A DNA stretch of 64,000 nucleotides from Sphingobium chungbukense. Lineage in GTDB: Bacteria > Pseudomonadota > Alphaproteobacteria > Sphingomonadales > Sphingomonadaceae. The first letter of the stretch is position 1, and the number at the start of each line of letters is the position of its first letter. Positions 56,552 to 64,000 of this stretch are shown one piece after another. The notes below the pieces were generated by a model. That model had not been told where the DNA came from, made no database searches, and saw nothing but the letters and a program-made list of their open reading frames with translations. The stretch spans positions 434,001-498,000 of the forward strand of contig NZ_LBIC01000001.1 of NCBI RefSeq assembly GCF_001005725.1. Direction: 5' to 3'. Both the position numbers and the translations under genes were made by a program.

Positions 56552-58048
56552 TCAGGAGAACAGGTCCTGCTGTCCGCTTTCCTGCCCTTCGCGCGATTTG
56601 CGGGGAGGGCGGGATGGAGACGATATAGCCTCGACGGGCGGCTTCTCAAGAGGCGTGCCGCCTTCGATCGTCGCGCCGACAGCGCCGTCGCGGAAGTGCA
56701 GGCTGACGGCACCCGCCGCCTGCGCATCCGCCACCGATCTGACCAGCCGGTCGCCCGCCATCACCCGCGCGAACCCGCGTGCCAACGGCAGATCCGGATC
56801 GACCGAGGTGAACAGGCGCGAGACGCGGTCGAAGGCGGTCGCGCGGTCCTGGTAGACGCGCGCCAGATAGTCGGGGCGCAGTTGCAGGCGGGCGACACGC
56901 TCTGCCGCGCGGCTGACATATTGGCGCAGCAGCGCGGGACGCAAGGCGCCGCCCGCCTGCCCCAGATGGGCGCGGGCATCGGCGACGCGGTGGCGCAGGC
57001 CGCTGGCGAGGCCGTCGGAAAGCTGGTCCAGCCGCTGGCGCTGGGGCGCGAGCAGCGTGTCGGGCGTGGGCATCAGCCGCATCTGCATGTCCAGCCGCTC
57101 GCGGGCCTGCGCGGCGCCACGCCGCACCGCCCGATCGATGCGGAGGCCCTGCTCGGTCAGCATGGCCAGCAATTCGGCCCGCACGGGCACCGCCATTTCA
57201 GCGGCGGCGGTCGGTGTTGGCGCGCGCATGTCGGCGGCATAGTCGCACAGCGTCGTGTCGGTTTCATGCCCCACGGCGGAGATGACCGGGATCGAGCATT
57301 CGGCCACCGCGCGGACGACGATTTCCTCGTTGAAGCTCCACAGATCCTCGATCGAGCCGCCGCCGCGCGCGACGATCACCAGGTCGGGCCGAGGCAAGGG
57401 ACCGCCGGGCTGCATCGCGCTGAAACCCCGCACGGCCCGCGCCACCTGTTCCGCCGCGCCCTGCCCCTGCACCAGTACCGGCCAGAGCAGCACCTGGGTC
57501 GGGCAGCGGTCCTCGAGACGGTGGAGAATGTCCCGGATGACCGCGCCGGTGGGCGAGGTCACGACGCCGATGACGCGCGGCATGAAAGGCAGGCGGCGCT
57601 TGCGTGTCGCCTCGAACAGGCCTTCTGCCGCCAGCTTCTGCTTGAGCTTTTCCAGCAGCGCCATCAGCGCGCCTTCGCCCGCCAGTTCCATCCGATCGAT
57701 CACGATCTGATATTTGGAGCGGCCGGGATAGGTGGTGAGCTTGCCGGTGGCGATCACCTCCACCCCGTCCTGCGGCGCGAAGGGCAGGCGCGCCGCCCCG
57801 CCCTTCCACATCACGCCGTCGATCACGGCGCTGTCATCCTTGAGCGCCAGATAGATGTGGCCCGACGCCGCCCGCTTGAAGCCGGAAATCTCGCCCCGGA
57901 TGCGGACATGGCCGAAACGGTCCTCGACCGTGCGCTTCAGCAGGGCCGACAATTCGCTCACCGAAAGCGGCGGCGCGTTGTCCCCTGCGCGTTCCTCGGC
58001 TAACAGGCGGCCCGAGACATCGAAACCAGCTTCATATTCCGGGGACAT
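56552..58048 (-). CDS. xseA: Exodeoxyribonuclease VII large subunit
   Basis: 498-aa catalytic subunit for single-strand DNA degradation: N-terminal OB fold ([44 protein letters not shown]), then the nuclease core with [36 protein letters not shown] and [32 protein letters not shown] 58048 lies back to back with purD. xseB is not adjacent. Confidence 0.96.
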   Translation of the reverse strand: MSPEYEAGFDVSGRLLAEERAGDNAPPLSVSELSALLKRTVEDRFGHVRIRGEISGFKRAASGHIYLALKDDSAVIDGVMWKGGAARLPFAPQDGVEVIATGKLTTYPGRSKYQIVIDRMELAGEGALMALLEKLKQKLAAEGLFEATRKRRLPFMPRVIGVVTSPTGAVIRDILHRLEDRCPTQVLLWPVLVQGQGAAEQVARAVRGFSAMQPGGPLPRPDLVIVARGGGSIEDLWSFNEEIVVRAVAECSIPVISAVGHETDTTLCDYAADMRAPTPTAAAEMAVPVRAELLAMLTEQGLRIDRAVRRGAAQARERLDMQMRLMPTPDTLLAPQRQRLDQLSDGLASGLRHRVADARAHLGQAGGALRPALLRQYVSRAAERVARLQLRPDYLARVYQDRATAFDRVSRLFTSVDPDLPLARGFARVMAGDRLVRSVADAQAAGAVSLHFRDGAVGATIEGGTPLEKPPVEAISSPSRPPRKSREGQESGQQDLFS

Positions 58049-58055
58049 GGGCGAA

Positions 58056-59339
58056 ATGAACATCCTTCTGTTGGGCGGCGGCGGCCGCGAACATGCGCTG
58101 GCGTGGAAGCTGGCGCAATCGCCTGCCCTTAGCACCCTTTATGCCGCGCCGGGCAACCCCGGCATAGCCCAGCATGCGACTTTGGTCGACCTGGATGCCA
58201 CGGATCATCGCGCGGTCGTCGATTTCTGCCTGCGCCACAGCATCGGGCTGGTGGTGATCGGGCCGGAAGCGCCGCTGGTCGACGGCCTGGCCGACAATCT
58301 GCGGGTGAAGGGCTATCCGGTCTTCGGTCCGGGCAAGAAGGCGGCGCAGTTGGAAGGGTCCAAGGGTTTCACCAAGGACCTGTGCAAGCGCGCCCATATC
58401 CCGACCGCCGCCTATGAGCGGCTTTCCAGCAAGGACGGCGCGCTGGCCGCGCTCGACGATTTCGGCCTGCCGGTGGTGATCAAGGCAGATGGCCTGGCGG
58501 CGGGCAAGGGCGTCATCATCGCGGAAACGCGCGAACAGGCGGTCGAGGCGATCGAGGACATGTTCTCCGGCGCGTTCGGCGCGGCGGGCGCGGAAGTGGT
58601 GCTGGAAGAGTTCATGGTCGGGGAGGAAGCGAGCTTCTTCGCGCTGACCGACGGCAGCGCCATCCTGCCCTTCGGATCGGCGCAGGATCACAAGCGTGTC
58701 GGGGACGGCGATACCGGCCCCAACACGGGCGGCATGGGCGCCTACAGCCCGGCCCGCGTGTTGACGCCCGAACTGGAAGCGGAAGTGATCGAGAAGATCG
58801 TCCGCCCGACCGTCGATACGCTGGCCGCCGAGGGCATGCCCTATAGCGGCGTGCTTTATGCGGGGCTGATGCTGACCGCCGAGGGGCCGAAGCTGATCGA
58901 ATATAATGCGCGTTTCGGCGATCCGGAATGCCAGGTGCTGATGATGCGCTTCGACGGCGATCTGGTGGAATTGCTGCTTGCGGTGGCGCAGGGCAGGCTA
59001 GCCGAACAGGGGCCGGTGCAATTGGCCGATCGCACCGCGCTGACCGTCGTCATGGCCGCGAACGGCTATCCAGGGACGCCGGAGAAGGGCGGGGTCATCA
59101 CCGGCATCGACGCCGCCGAGGCGACCGGCGCGCGGGTCTTCCATGCAGGAACGGCGGACAGGGACGGGGCGATCATTGCCCAGGGCGGCCGCGTGTTGAA
59201 CGTCACGGCGACCGGCGGCACGGTGAAGGCGGCGCAGCAGGCGGCTTATGAGGCGGTCGATGCGATCGGCTTTCCCACCGGCTTTTGCCGCCGCGATATT
59301 GGCTGGCGGGAAGTCGCGCGTGAGGAAGGGGGGCGCTGA
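58056..59339 (+). CDS. purD: Phosphoribosylamine-glycine ligase
   Basis: 427-aa ATP-grasp enzyme for the second step of purine synthesis. [19 protein letters not shown], the ATP-grasp region [44 protein letters not shown] and [12 protein letters not shown] are all intact. ATG 58056 starts the fold; an in-frame ATG at 58047 would overlap xseA. Confidence 0.97.
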   Translation: MNILLLGGGGREHALAWKLAQSPALSTLYAAPGNPGIAQHATLVDLDATDHRAVVDFCLRHSIGLVVIGPEAPLVDGLADNLRVKGYPVFGPGKKAAQLEGSKGFTKDLCKRAHIPTAAYERLSSKDGALAALDDFGLPVVIKADGLAAGKGVIIAETREQAVEAIEDMFSGAFGAAGAEVVLEEFMVGEEASFFALTDGSAILPFGSAQDHKRVGDGDTGPNTGGMGAYSPARVLTPELEAEVIEKIVRPTVDTLAAEGMPYSGVLYAGLMLTAEGPKLIEYNARFGDPECQVLMMRFDGDLVELLLAVAQGRLAEQGPVQLADRTALTVVMAANGYPGTPEKGGVITGIDAAEATGARVFHAGTADRDGAIIAQGGRVLNVTATGGTVKAAQQAAYEAVDAIGFPTGFCRRDIGWREVAREEGGR

Positions 59340-59403
59340 TCCCCTTGCCCTGCCCGTGCAAGCATCCTTAAATAGGGCAAAGTCAGACAGGGAGGGACGA
59401 GCG

Positions 59404-59948
59404 ATGCAATTTTTCACGGACTATGGCCTTTGGCTGCTGATCGCGCTGCTGGTCATCATCGGCATCGTCTTCCTGCTGTCGGGGCGCAGCAAAACGCCCG
59501 AGCCGCCGGTTGTGGAGGTGAAGCATCCTGTCGCTCCGGCGGTTTCGGCGCCTGCGCCGGAGCCGGCCGAAGTCGTCCCGGTCCGGTCCGCTGCGGCCGA
59601 GCCGGTCGCGGTCGCGCCGGTCGAGCCCGCCCCCCGCCCGTCGCCGCCGCGCCCGAACCGATTCCGGTCTCTCCGGCCGTGACCGCTGCGGTGGATGGCG
59701 CGGTGGATGGCACGGACGATCTGTTGAAGCTGAAAGGCATAGGCCCCAAGCTCAACACGCTGCTGATCGAGCTGGGCGTCACCCGCTATGCGCAGATCGC
59801 CGGGTGGACCGAGACGGATATCGCCGCGATCGACGCGAAGCTGGGCAATTTCAAGGGCCGCCCCGTGCGCGACCAGTGGGTCGATCAGGCGAAATATCTC
59901 GCCGCCGGCGATGTGGCCGGGTTCGAAGCCAAATATGGCAAGATCTGA
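59404..59948 (+). pseudogene. Membrane protein with helix-hairpin-helix-like C-terminus, frameshifted
   Basis: The first frame starts MQFFTDYGLWLLIALLVIIGIVFLLSG, a membrane segment, with a Pro/Val/Glu-rich linker, and ends at 59682. The conserved C-terminal domain (LLKLKGIGPKLNTLLIELGV, then YAQIAGWTETDIAAIDAKLG and FKGRPVRDQWVDQAKYLA), resembling the helix-hairpin-helix domain seen at the C-terminus of some NuoE-like and ribosomal-type proteins, reads one frame over to 59948. Adding one C to the C6 run 59630-59635 gives a continuous roughly 180-aa protein. Function unknown. Confidence 0.75.
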
Positions 59949-59952
59949 CGCC

Positions 59953-60909
59953 TCAGGCCGGTAGCGGCGCGGCGGGCAGCGCAGGCGGAGCGCTCTGCCG
60001 TTCCGGCACGCTGCCGAACAGAAGCGGCAGCAGCGTCCCGCGCGCCGTCAGCCGGTTGGCGAAGGCCAGCAGCAGGATCGACAGGGCCAGCGTCGCCACG
60101 GGCCCCACGCCGGTCATCATCATTCCCCCCATGATCAGCGGGTGCCAGAGATAGAAGAACAGACTGTCGCGCCCGATCGCGTTGACCGGCGCGCATTCGA
60201 GCCGCAGCGCCGAGAGCATCGGCAACAGGGCGATGAGGCCGAGGCACATCAGCAGCCTTGCCGGGACGAAGGCCAGTTCATTGTCGCCGTCGTAAAGCCC
60301 GGACCACCAGAGGAGGCCCAGCACGGCGACCATCAGCGCGATCGGCAGATAGCGCATGGAAATGCGTCGTTCCGCCATCAGCATGCCGAAGAAGAAATAA
60401 ATGGGATAGCGCAGGAAACGGCTGTCGAGCGAAAGCAGGCCGTCGCCGACCGGCCCGTGACCGAGGCCGAAACCATACATGACGGCGAGGCTGACCGGCG
60501 TGCCGATGGCGAGCAGCACCAGCGGCGAAAAAGGCAGCAGCCGCGTCAACATGATCAGGAAGAACAGCGCGGGCACGTACCAGAGATGGAAGGGCGGCCG
60601 GAACAGCAGGTCGAAGGGCAGGGTCCAGTGCAGCGCCTCCCCCCCGGCCAGCATGTAGACGATGCCGGCAAAGGCCCACGGCAGCAGCATCCGCCGGCCA
60701 TAGCGCGAGAACAGGGTGGAAGCGGAATCGCTGCGCGTCCGGTTGATGTTGAGCAGATAGCCTGAAATGCCGACCATCATCGGCATGCGGAAACCCGACC
60801 CGACCCACAGCACCAGGTCATGGCCGCCGGTCAGTTCCATCACATGCCCGCCCATGACGAGCAGGATCAACACGCCTTTCAGCAAGTCAATCGTCGGATT
60901 CTTGGCCAC
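59953..60909 (-). CDS. Acyltransferase-3 family membrane protein
   Basis: 318-aa inner-membrane protein with about ten helices. Begins TIDLLKGVLILLVMGGHVMEL with the conserved His of family 3 acyltransferases, then the R in NINRTRSD and HLWYVPALFFLI. Such proteins move acyl groups across the membrane to modify glycans, lipids or antibiotics. Divergent from the SGNH hydrolase gene, 117 bp between starts. Confidence 0.9.
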   Translation of the reverse strand: MAKNPTIDLLKGVLILLVMGGHVMELTGGHDLVLWVGSGFRMPMMVGISGYLLNINRTRSDSASTLFSRYGRRMLLPWAFAGIVYMLAGGEALHWTLPFDLLFRPPFHLWYVPALFFLIMLTRLLPFSPLVLLAIGTPVSLAVMYGFGLGHGPVGDGLLSLDSRFLRYPIYFFFGMLMAERRISMRYLPIALMVAVLGLLWWSGLYDGDNELAFVPARLLMCLGLIALLPMLSALRLECAPVNAIGRDSLFFYLWHPLIMGGMMMTGVGPVATLALSILLLAFANRLTARGTLLPLLFGSVPERQSAPPALPAAPLPA

Positions 60910-61026
60910 GATATTGCCCTAACGCCCCGAATTGGAACGATAACGTCACAACCGTTGCCACATCGTTAACGATGCGTACCAAAGACTGCTTTCCAGCCGG
61001 AAAAAAGGCGTTACATATATCCTTCG

Positions 61027-61740
61027 ATGAAGACGCCGCTGCTGCAACGCCTCGACGCCTCGCCTGTTGCCAAGATGGGGATGGCAATATTGATCTTCTG
61101 CCTGATCGTCGGCGGGTGGCTGGCGCTTCAGCATCATCGGGAGGCGACCGCCACGCTGCCGGACGACGAACAGCGGCAGGGCGACTGTTCGCTCTGGTTC
61201 GTGGGCAGTTCGTCCATGCACCGCTGGACCAGCCTCAACCGCGACATGGCGCCGTGGATCGCGCATAATCGCGGCATCAACGACGCGACCTATGCCAGCA
61301 TATTGCCGCGCTTCGCCAATAGCGCAGAGGATGGACAGCCGGTCGCCATCATCCTCTATGCCGGGGAAAACGACATCGCCAATGGCGTGGCGGTTCGCAC
61401 GGTGGTCCGCGACCTCGCCCGGTTCCTGGAGCTGCGCGACCGTACCATGCGCGACGTGCCGGTGTTGATATTGTCGATGAAGCCCAGCCCCACGCGCCGG
61501 GCGAACTTCCAGGACCAGCAATTGTTCAACGCCGCGGCGCAGCGGCTCATCCCCCATGCGCGGCTTGCCTATTATGCCGACATCACCACGCCGCTGTTGA
61601 AGGACGGGCGAACGGGCGACAATTACCAGCCCGACGGCGTGCACATGAACCCGGCGGGATACCGGATCTGGGCCAAGGTAGTCCGCCAGCGGCTGAAGGA
61701 GACATTACCGCCGGAAACGTTGCGGCGCTGCGTGCCTTGA
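61027..61740 (+). CDS. SGNH/GDSL-family hydrolase, membrane-anchored
   Basis: 237-aa protein: N-terminal membrane anchor (MGMAILIFCLIVGGWLAL), then an SGNH domain with block I FVGSSSM (nucleophile Ser61), block II NRGIND, block III YAGENDI (Asn115) and block V DGVHMN (Asp203, His206). All catalytic positions are present. Likely an esterase or acyl transfer partner acting in the periplasm, next to a membrane acyltransferase gene. Confidence 0.9.
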   Translation: MKTPLLQRLDASPVAKMGMAILIFCLIVGGWLALQHHREATATLPDDEQRQGDCSLWFVGSSSMHRWTSLNRDMAPWIAHNRGINDATYASILPRFANSAEDGQPVAIILYAGENDIANGVAVRTVVRDLARFLELRDRTMRDVPVLILSMKPSPTRRANFQDQQLFNAAAQRLIPHARLAYYADITTPLLKDGRTGDNYQPDGVHMNPAGYRIWAKVVRQRLKETLPPETLRRCVP

Positions 61741-61804
61741 TGATGGAGCGGGTCCGCTCGGCACATTCCGCGACCGACCAAATCCGGCAACCGATCGAAC
61801 GATA

Positions 61805-62602
61805 CTATCCGCGCCCCAATATCTCCCGCGCCCGCGGGGCCAGCCGTTCCGCCGCAGCGCCGTGAATGCCCGGCGCGGCGCAAAGCAGGCCGAAGGCGGT
61901 CGGTTGCGGCCGGTTGAAGGAGAAGGGATCGCCCAATGCATCGGTGACGATCGCCCCAGCCTCCTGCGCGATCAGCGCGGCGGCGGCGACATCCCATTCA
62001 TTGCCCCAACGCACGGTGGCGACCAGATCCGCCTCGTCGGCGGCGACCATCGCCATGCGCAGCGCGATGCTGTTGGGCTTGTCCACGGTGACGAGATCGC
62101 GGTCGTGGCGGGGAAGCTGGTCGGCGGGAACGCGGGCACCCGGCAGCATCGTGCGGGGACCTGCCTGCAAAATCCGGCCGTTGCGGGTCGCCCCCGCGCC
62201 CGCCTGGGCGATCCACAATTCGTTGCGGGCGGGCGCGGCCAATATACCCACGCGCACCGCGCCATGTTCCACCAGCGCCACCGACACCGCCCAGCCGGGC
62301 TTGCCGCGCAGATAATCGCGCGTACCGTCGATCGGATCGACCACCCAGACGCGCGGCAGATCGAGGCGATGCACGGTGTCGGCGGTTTCCTCCGACAGCC
62401 AACCCGCCGACGGATCGAGCGCATAAAGCCGATCGCGCAGCATCGCGTCCAGTTCCAGGTCGGCCTCGCAGACCGGGTGACCGGGCACCTTTTCCCACTG
62501 GCGCACGCGCGTTTTCCCGCCTGCCCAGAGAGTCAGGGCGCGGTCGGCCGCATCCGACACGACCGCCACCAGATCGCGCAGGGGAAACTCAGCCGCCGGC
62601 AA
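61805..62602 (-). CDS. Inositol monophosphatase-family phosphatase
   Basis: 265-aa Mg-dependent phosphatase of the IMPase/CysQ fold: GHPVCEADLELD, LSEET and the metal motif DPIDGTRD (89-96), then WDVAAAALIAQEAGAIVTD near the end. Could be inositol-1-phosphatase or 3'(2'),5'-bisphosphate nucleotidase; sequence alone does not decide. Its start overlaps the end of pmbA by 14 bases. Confidence 0.92.
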   Translation of the reverse strand: MPAAEFPLRDLVAVVSDAADRALTLWAGGKTRVRQWEKVPGHPVCEADLELDAMLRDRLYALDPSAGWLSEETADTVHRLDLPRVWVVDPIDGTRDYLRGKPGWAVSVALVEHGAVRVGILAAPARNELWIAQAGAGATRNGRILQAGPRTMLPGARVPADQLPRHDRDLVTVDKPNSIALRMAMVAADEADLVATVRWGNEWDVAAAALIAQEAGAIVTDALGDPFSFNRPQPTAFGLLCAAPGIHGAAAERLAPRAREILGRG

Positions 62603-63935
62603 TGGTCATCCCGTCGATGCGCAGGGTCGGCACGTTCATGCCGTAGCGGAAGAGAAGATCATTGGCCGGCACCAATGCGCGGAACATATCCTTCAGATTG
62701 CCGGCGATGGTGATTTCCGACACCGCCTGCGCCACCGCGCCATTTTCGATGAGGAAGCCCGCGGCGCCCCGGCTGTAATCGCCGGTGACGCCATTGACGC
62801 CCATGCCGATCAGTTCGGTGACATAGAGACCGCGCTTCACGTCCGCCATCAGTTCGCCGGGGGAAAGCGTGCCCGGTTCCATATGGACGTTGGTGACGCC
62901 CGCGCCCGGCGCGCCGCTGCCGCCCCGGCTCGCGTGGCCCGTGGGTTCGAGGCCGAGCTGCCGCGCCGAGGCGCTGTCCATCAGCCAGCCGGTGAGCACG
63001 CCCGCGTCGATCAGCGCCCGGCGTTCGACCGGCAGCCCTTCCCCGTCAAAGGGTCGCGAGCGCAGTCCGCGCGGGCGCAGCGGATCGTCGATGATGGTGA
63101 TGGGGGCGTCGAACAGCTTTTCACCCAGCGACTCCAGCAGGAAGCTCGACCGGCGCGCGATCGCCGGGCCGACCATGCCGCCGATCAGATGTCCGACCAG
63201 GCTGGCGCCGATGCGCGGGTCGAAGATCACCGGCATGACGCCGCTTTCCACCTTCACCGGATGGAGCCGCGCCACCGCCCGGTGTCCGGCACGGGTGCCG
63301 ACCGTTTCGGCGTCATCCAGATCCGCGATGTGGCGGACGCTATGACTGGCATGGTCGCGCTGCATGTCGGCGCCAGTTCCGGCCAGCACGCTGACCCAGG
63401 TCGAATGGCTCGTCCCGGCGTAGGCCCCGGCAAAGCCATGGCTGGTGGCAAGCGCCATCTGGCTGCGGCCCGTCGCCGCACCGCCGCCTTCGCTATTGGT
63501 CACACCCGGCACCGCGCGCGCGGCCTCCTCCGCGATCATGGCGCGCTCCCGCAGGTCCGCCGGCTCCGGTTCGAAGGGATCGGTCAGGTCGAGCGCGGGC
63601 AGCTTCCTGCGCAACAGCCGGTCCTCCGGTGCCAGACCCGCATAGGGGTCCTCCGGCGCCTCCCGCGCCATGGCGATGCAGCGGTCCACCAGCGTCGCCA
63701 GCGTCGCGGGATTCATGTCCGAGGCGGAGATGCTGGCCGAACGCTGGCCGACGAAGACGCGCAGGCCGATCTCCTCCCCCTCGGATCGCTCCACATCCTC
63801 CAGCGCGCCGAGGCGCACCGACACATTGGTCGAGGCGTTGCAGGCATAGATGGCATCCGCCGCATCCGCCCCCGCCCGGCGCGCCGCCGCGACCAGATCC
63901 ACCGCGCGAGACTGGGCTTCTTCGAGGCTGAGCAT
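62589..63935 (-). CDS. pmbA: PmbA/TldE-family protein
   Basis: 448-aa TldE/PmbA partner of the TldD metalloprotease, involved in peptide maturation (microcin B17, CcdA turnover). Recognised by the N-terminal VDLVAAARRAGADAADAIYA, the mid-region RPFDGEGLPVERRALIDAGVLTGWLMDSASARQLG and the end VTGDYSRGAAGFLIENG. It lacks the TldD zinc H-E-x-x-x-H, as expected for TldE. No tldD in the window. Confidence 0.94.
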   Translation of the reverse strand: MLSLEEAQSRAVDLVAAARRAGADAADAIYACNASTNVSVRLGALEDVERSEGEEIGLRVFVGQRSASISASDMNPATLATLVDRCIAMAREAPEDPYAGLAPEDRLLRRKLPALDLTDPFEPEPADLRERAMIAEEAARAVPGVTNSEGGGAATGRSQMALATSHGFAGAYAGTSHSTWVSVLAGTGADMQRDHASHSVRHIADLDDAETVGTRAGHRAVARLHPVKVESGVMPVIFDPRIGASLVGHLIGGMVGPAIARRSSFLLESLGEKLFDAPITIIDDPLRPRGLRSRPFDGEGLPVERRALIDAGVLTGWLMDSASARQLGLEPTGHASRGGSGAPGAGVTNVHMEPGTLSPGELMADVKRGLYVTELIGMGVNGVTGDYSRGAAGFLIENGAVAQAVSEITIAGNLKDMFRALVPANDLLFRYGMNVPTLRIDGMTIAGG

Positions 63936-63968
63936 GGATCTATCGGATTCCTCTAGGGGGGCAGGAGC

Positions 63969-64000
63969 ATGCGGCCTTACGCGCTTGGGGTGCGGCCCGC
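63969..64000 (+). CDS. Start of a gene running off the right edge (uncertain)
   Basis: AGGAG stands before ATG 63969, reading MRPYALGVRP to the edge. Divergent from pmbA. Only ten codons are visible, so no identity can be given. Confidence 0.35.
   Translation, partial: MRPYALGVRP

Overview
The window reads as a chromosomal segment of an alphaproteobacterium of the order Sphingomonadales (Sphingobium/Sphingomonas-like). The base composition is GC-rich. The gene set fits that order: a complete suf operon led by an Rrf2 regulator, a tol-pal operon led by ybgC, DUF2093 beside xseA, a bacterial CDC48-type ATPase, a psp operon with a divergent pspF, and a large TonB-dependent receptor. No rRNA, tRNA, CRISPR array, prophage or classical insertion sequence was seen. 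The order assignment is inference from gene content and order; no phylogenetic marker is in the window.

Layout. 1-7 kb: a membrane-anchored hydrolase-like gene cut by the left edge, a tiny phospholipase A2-like gene, kdsA, proA, a phospholipid N-methyltransferase-like gene and a CDC48-type AAA+ ATPase. 7-17 kb: LysR regulator, GGDEF protein, GST, acs, cytochrome b561, ubiH-like hydroxylase, ilvE, threonine aldolase and a DMT transporter. 17.4-24.6 kb: one leftward operon Rrf2-sufB-(DUF559)-(unknown 151 aa)-sufC-sufD-sufS-SufT-like-sufA-SDR, mostly with 4-base start/stop overlaps; sufE lies apart at 29.4 kb. 24.7-30 kb: AraC regulator, pyrD, a frameshifted gamma-glutamyltransferase, a lipoprotein and sufE. 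29.9-33.3 kb: the psp envelope-stress locus, with a leftward sigma-54 type operon (57-aa exported peptide, pspA, pspB, pspC and two further PspB-like small proteins) and pspF divergent. 33.4-39.2 kb: a 3-hydroxyacyl-CoA dehydrogenase, then ybgC-tolQ-tolR-tolA-tolB-pal ending at a strong terminator. 39.2-44.2 kb: a leftward MarR-FUSC-DUF1656-HlyD-NodT efflux operon. 44.4-52 kb: a small conserved protein, M16 and M28 peptidases, clpB. 52-64 kb: TonB receptor, M23 peptidase, DUF2093, xseA, purD, a membrane protein with a helix-hairpin-helix-like end (frameshifted), an acyltransferase/SGNH hydrolase divergent pair, an inositol-monophosphatase-family enzyme and pmbA.

How the genes work together. 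Envelope upkeep dominates: tol-pal for outer-membrane constriction, psp for inner-membrane damage, kdsA for LPS, several exported proteases, an efflux pump, and a probable glycan O-acylation pair. Fe-S cluster assembly is the second theme. The remaining genes are core metabolism.

Points needing care. Three genes (ggt, tolA and the gene at 59.4 kb) each lose frame where restoring one base in a run of C would repair them; this looks more like a systematic homopolymer error than three real pseudogenes. Two leftward intrinsic terminators (6889-6917 and 25749-25783) have no gene in front of them and suggest unannotated small RNAs or leaders. A 431-bp cassette with a DUF559 gene between 36-bp inverted hairpins sits inside the suf operon, and a perfect 27-bp inverted repeat sits between tolQ and tolR.
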